From NCBI RefSeq assembly GCF_022815725.1, contig NZ_JALGRF010000002.1:558001-622000 (forward strand): a DNA stretch of 64,000 nucleotides, read 5' to 3'. Made by a program: the position numbers and the translations under genes. Shown here in pieces: positions 62,931-64,000 of the stretch. The notes below the pieces were generated by a model, which had not been told where the DNA came from, ran no database searches, and worked only from the letters and a program-made list of their open reading frames with translations. This DNA comes from Streptomyces sp. APSN-46.1 (GTDB lineage Bacteria; Actinomycetota; Actinomycetes; Streptomycetales; Streptomycetaceae). The first letter of the stretch is position 1, and every line of letters starts with the position of its first letter.

Positions 62931-63043
62931 ACGACGCGCTCACTGTACCGGCCCGTAGCTCACGGGCCGGGGGCGGCGTCCGGCCCCCACGCCCTGTGCA
63001 GCGCCTGCATCGCCCCACTTACAGCGCCCCCTTACACCGCCCC

Positions 63044-64000
63044 TTACAGCGCCCGGTACGTCACCGGGTCGCTGCCCGGGACCGCCTCCGCCCGGCCCTG
63101 TTTCACCAGCCGCCGCAGGTGGGCTTCCGCTTCCGAGACGGCGATGTTGCGGGAGCCGTACGGGATCTGCTCCCAGGGCCGGTTCCACTCCATCCGCTCC
63201 GCCAGTCCCCACGGGGTCAGCGGCTCGGCCAGCAGCTCCCACAGCCCGGTCAGCCGTTCCTCGTGGTGCCCCAGCAGCTCGCGGACCCGGGCCGGGGCGT
63301 CGGTGAAGGCGTGCTGGTGCGCGGGGAGCACCTCCGCCGGGCGGAGGCGGCCCACGCGTTCGAGGGAGTCGAGGTAGTCGCCGAGGGGGTCGGTGACGCG
63401 GGTGACCCCGTTTTCGTCCGGGGCCTCGTACAGGCCGATGTGCGGGGAGATCCCGGGCAGCAGGTGGTCCCCGGAGAAGAGCCGGCCGTTGCCGGGCAGG
63501 TCCGCCGGGTGCTTCTCCTCCAGGTGCAGGCAGACGTGGCCGGGGGTATGGCCCGGGGTCCAGATCGCGCGGAGCCGGCGCCCGGCGAGGGGGAGCAGCT
63601 CGCCGGGGACGATCTCCCGGTCGGGGACGGCGGGCCGCAGGCCGGGGAGCGTTCTCGTGCGGCCGCTCGCGCGGGCGGCGCGCAGGGGTGCGATGTGGGC
63701 TTCCGGGGCTCCGGCGGCGGCCAGTTTTCCGCTCATGTAGTCGAACCAGACGCCGGGTTCCGCGGAGCGGGTCCGTACGACGACCTCGGTGTCGGCGGCG
63801 TGCATGGCGATCCAGGCGCCGGAGGCCTCCCGGACCTGGCCGGACAGGCCGTGGTGGTCGGGGTGGTGGTGGGTGATGACGACGCCGTGGACGTCGGCGA
63901 TCCCGATCCCGAGGACGCCGAGGCCGGCGACGAGGGTGTCCCACGAGGCGGGGTCGTCCCAGCCGGTGTCGATGAGGACCGGACCGCTTTCGGTGTCGAG
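63044..64000 (-). CDS. metallo-beta-lactamase-fold hydrolase (N-terminus beyond window)
   Basis: The minus frame is open from the right edge to a TAA at 63044 and gives 318 residues without its start. It has the zinc motif THHHPDHHG (HxHxDH), TPGHTPGHVCLH, FSGDHLLPG, LPAHQHAF and an extra C-terminal winged-helix-like domain (LAERMEWNRPWEQI, AEAHLRRLVKQGRAE), as in the LACTB2-like branch. It is a hydrolase of unknown substrate, not a true beta-lactamase. Three direct copies of TTACAGCGCCCC-like sequence follow the stop. An internal ATG (63805) is not the start because the zinc motif lies before it. Confidence 0.92.
   Translation of the reverse strand, partial: LDTESGPVLIDTGWDDPASWDTLVAGLGVLGIGIADVHGVVITHHHPDHHGLSGQVREASGAWIAMHAADTEVVVRTRSAEPGVWFDYMSGKLAAAGAPEAHIAPLRAARASGRTRTLPGLRPAVPDREIVPGELLPLAGRRLRAIWTPGHTPGHVCLHLEEKHPADLPGNGRLFSGDHLLPGISPHIGLYEAPDENGVTRVTDPLGDYLDSLERVGRLRPAEVLPAHQHAFTDAPARVRELLGHHEERLTGLWELLAEPLTPWGLAERMEWNRPWEQIPYGSRNIAVSEAEAHLRRLVKQGRAEAVPGSDPVTYRAL

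Overview
The window is high-GC actinomycete chromosome, almost certainly Streptomyces. The signs are third-position GC bias, GTG/TTG starts, the fabD-fabH fatty-acid cluster led by the PucR-type regulator FasR, homodimeric AceE, SCO2322-family and FmdB-type proteins, and long perfect hairpins without U-tracts at convergent gene ends. Most of it is ordinary core chromosome, interrupted near the middle by an integrated element and a scar of decayed mobile DNA.

Layout. 1-13.7 kb: fatty-acid genes (fabH partial, fabD, fasR), a pirin, a serine hydrolase divergent from a MerR/aldo-keto reductase pair that share a palindromic operator, a DUF4429 protein, a DUF1023 hydrolase, a TetR regulator, a secreted I36-type protein, a potassium-channel-like protein, aceE and a DUF3052 protein. 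13.8-25 kb: a peroxiredoxin and a Ter stress island (three TerD proteins, a DUF475/TerC-like membrane protein, a TerA-like protein, an HpcH/HpaI lyase, an unusual one-frame phosphoribosyltransferase-TRSP-StiP protein, a HAD phosphatase), then an O-methyltransferase, an FmdB zinc ribbon and a His-rich DUF4383 protein. 25.2-26.7 kb: a coiled-coil protein and tRNA-Val(UAC).

26.7-35.5 kb: an integrated element. The tRNA 3' part is repeated 7.9 kb away (43 bp, 42 identical). Each copy is followed by a hairpin and the same 18-bp sequence that looks like an integrase arm site, and a frameshifted integrase remnant lies beyond the second copy, so this looks like two tandem insertions, the right one nearly gone. 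Cargo: an XRE regulator under a perfect 20-bp palindrome; a minus-strand module of TPR-type XRE regulator, DUF6415-like protein, 27-residue membrane peptide, 37-residue Asp-Gly/Pro-rich peptide and a PIMT-like methyltransferase translationally coupled to that peptide (a candidate aspartimide RiPP locus); and a lower-GC gene for an 891-residue HEPN-STAND NTPase-TPR-cold-shock-domain protein, the best candidate here for an undescribed defence or conflict system.

35.5-39 kb: an orphaned MerR-type promoter with a SgcJ/NTF2-like gene, then fragments of IS5-family transposases, a GntR regulator and a GH15-like enzyme, with an intact TRADD-N-associated membrane protein, DUF2277 and DUF3592-like genes among them. 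39-56 kb: a secreted anchored protein, DedA, PhoD-like phosphatase, secreted HNH nuclease, a manganese (yybP-ykoY) riboswitch with its GDT1 transporter, a HAD phosphatase, a peptidoglycan-binding protein, an MFS pump with a C-terminal winged helix, GNAT, SnoaL-like and monooxygenase proteins, a GT87-PAP2 fusion, and a divergent CYP125-like P450/steroid-thiolase pair. 56.7-63 kb: a cobalamin-riboswitch operon of five overlapping genes encoding a complete ECF importer plus two anchored exported proteins, one an alpha/alpha toroid of the fold used by animal B12 carriers. The right edge cuts a metallo-beta-lactamase-fold gene.
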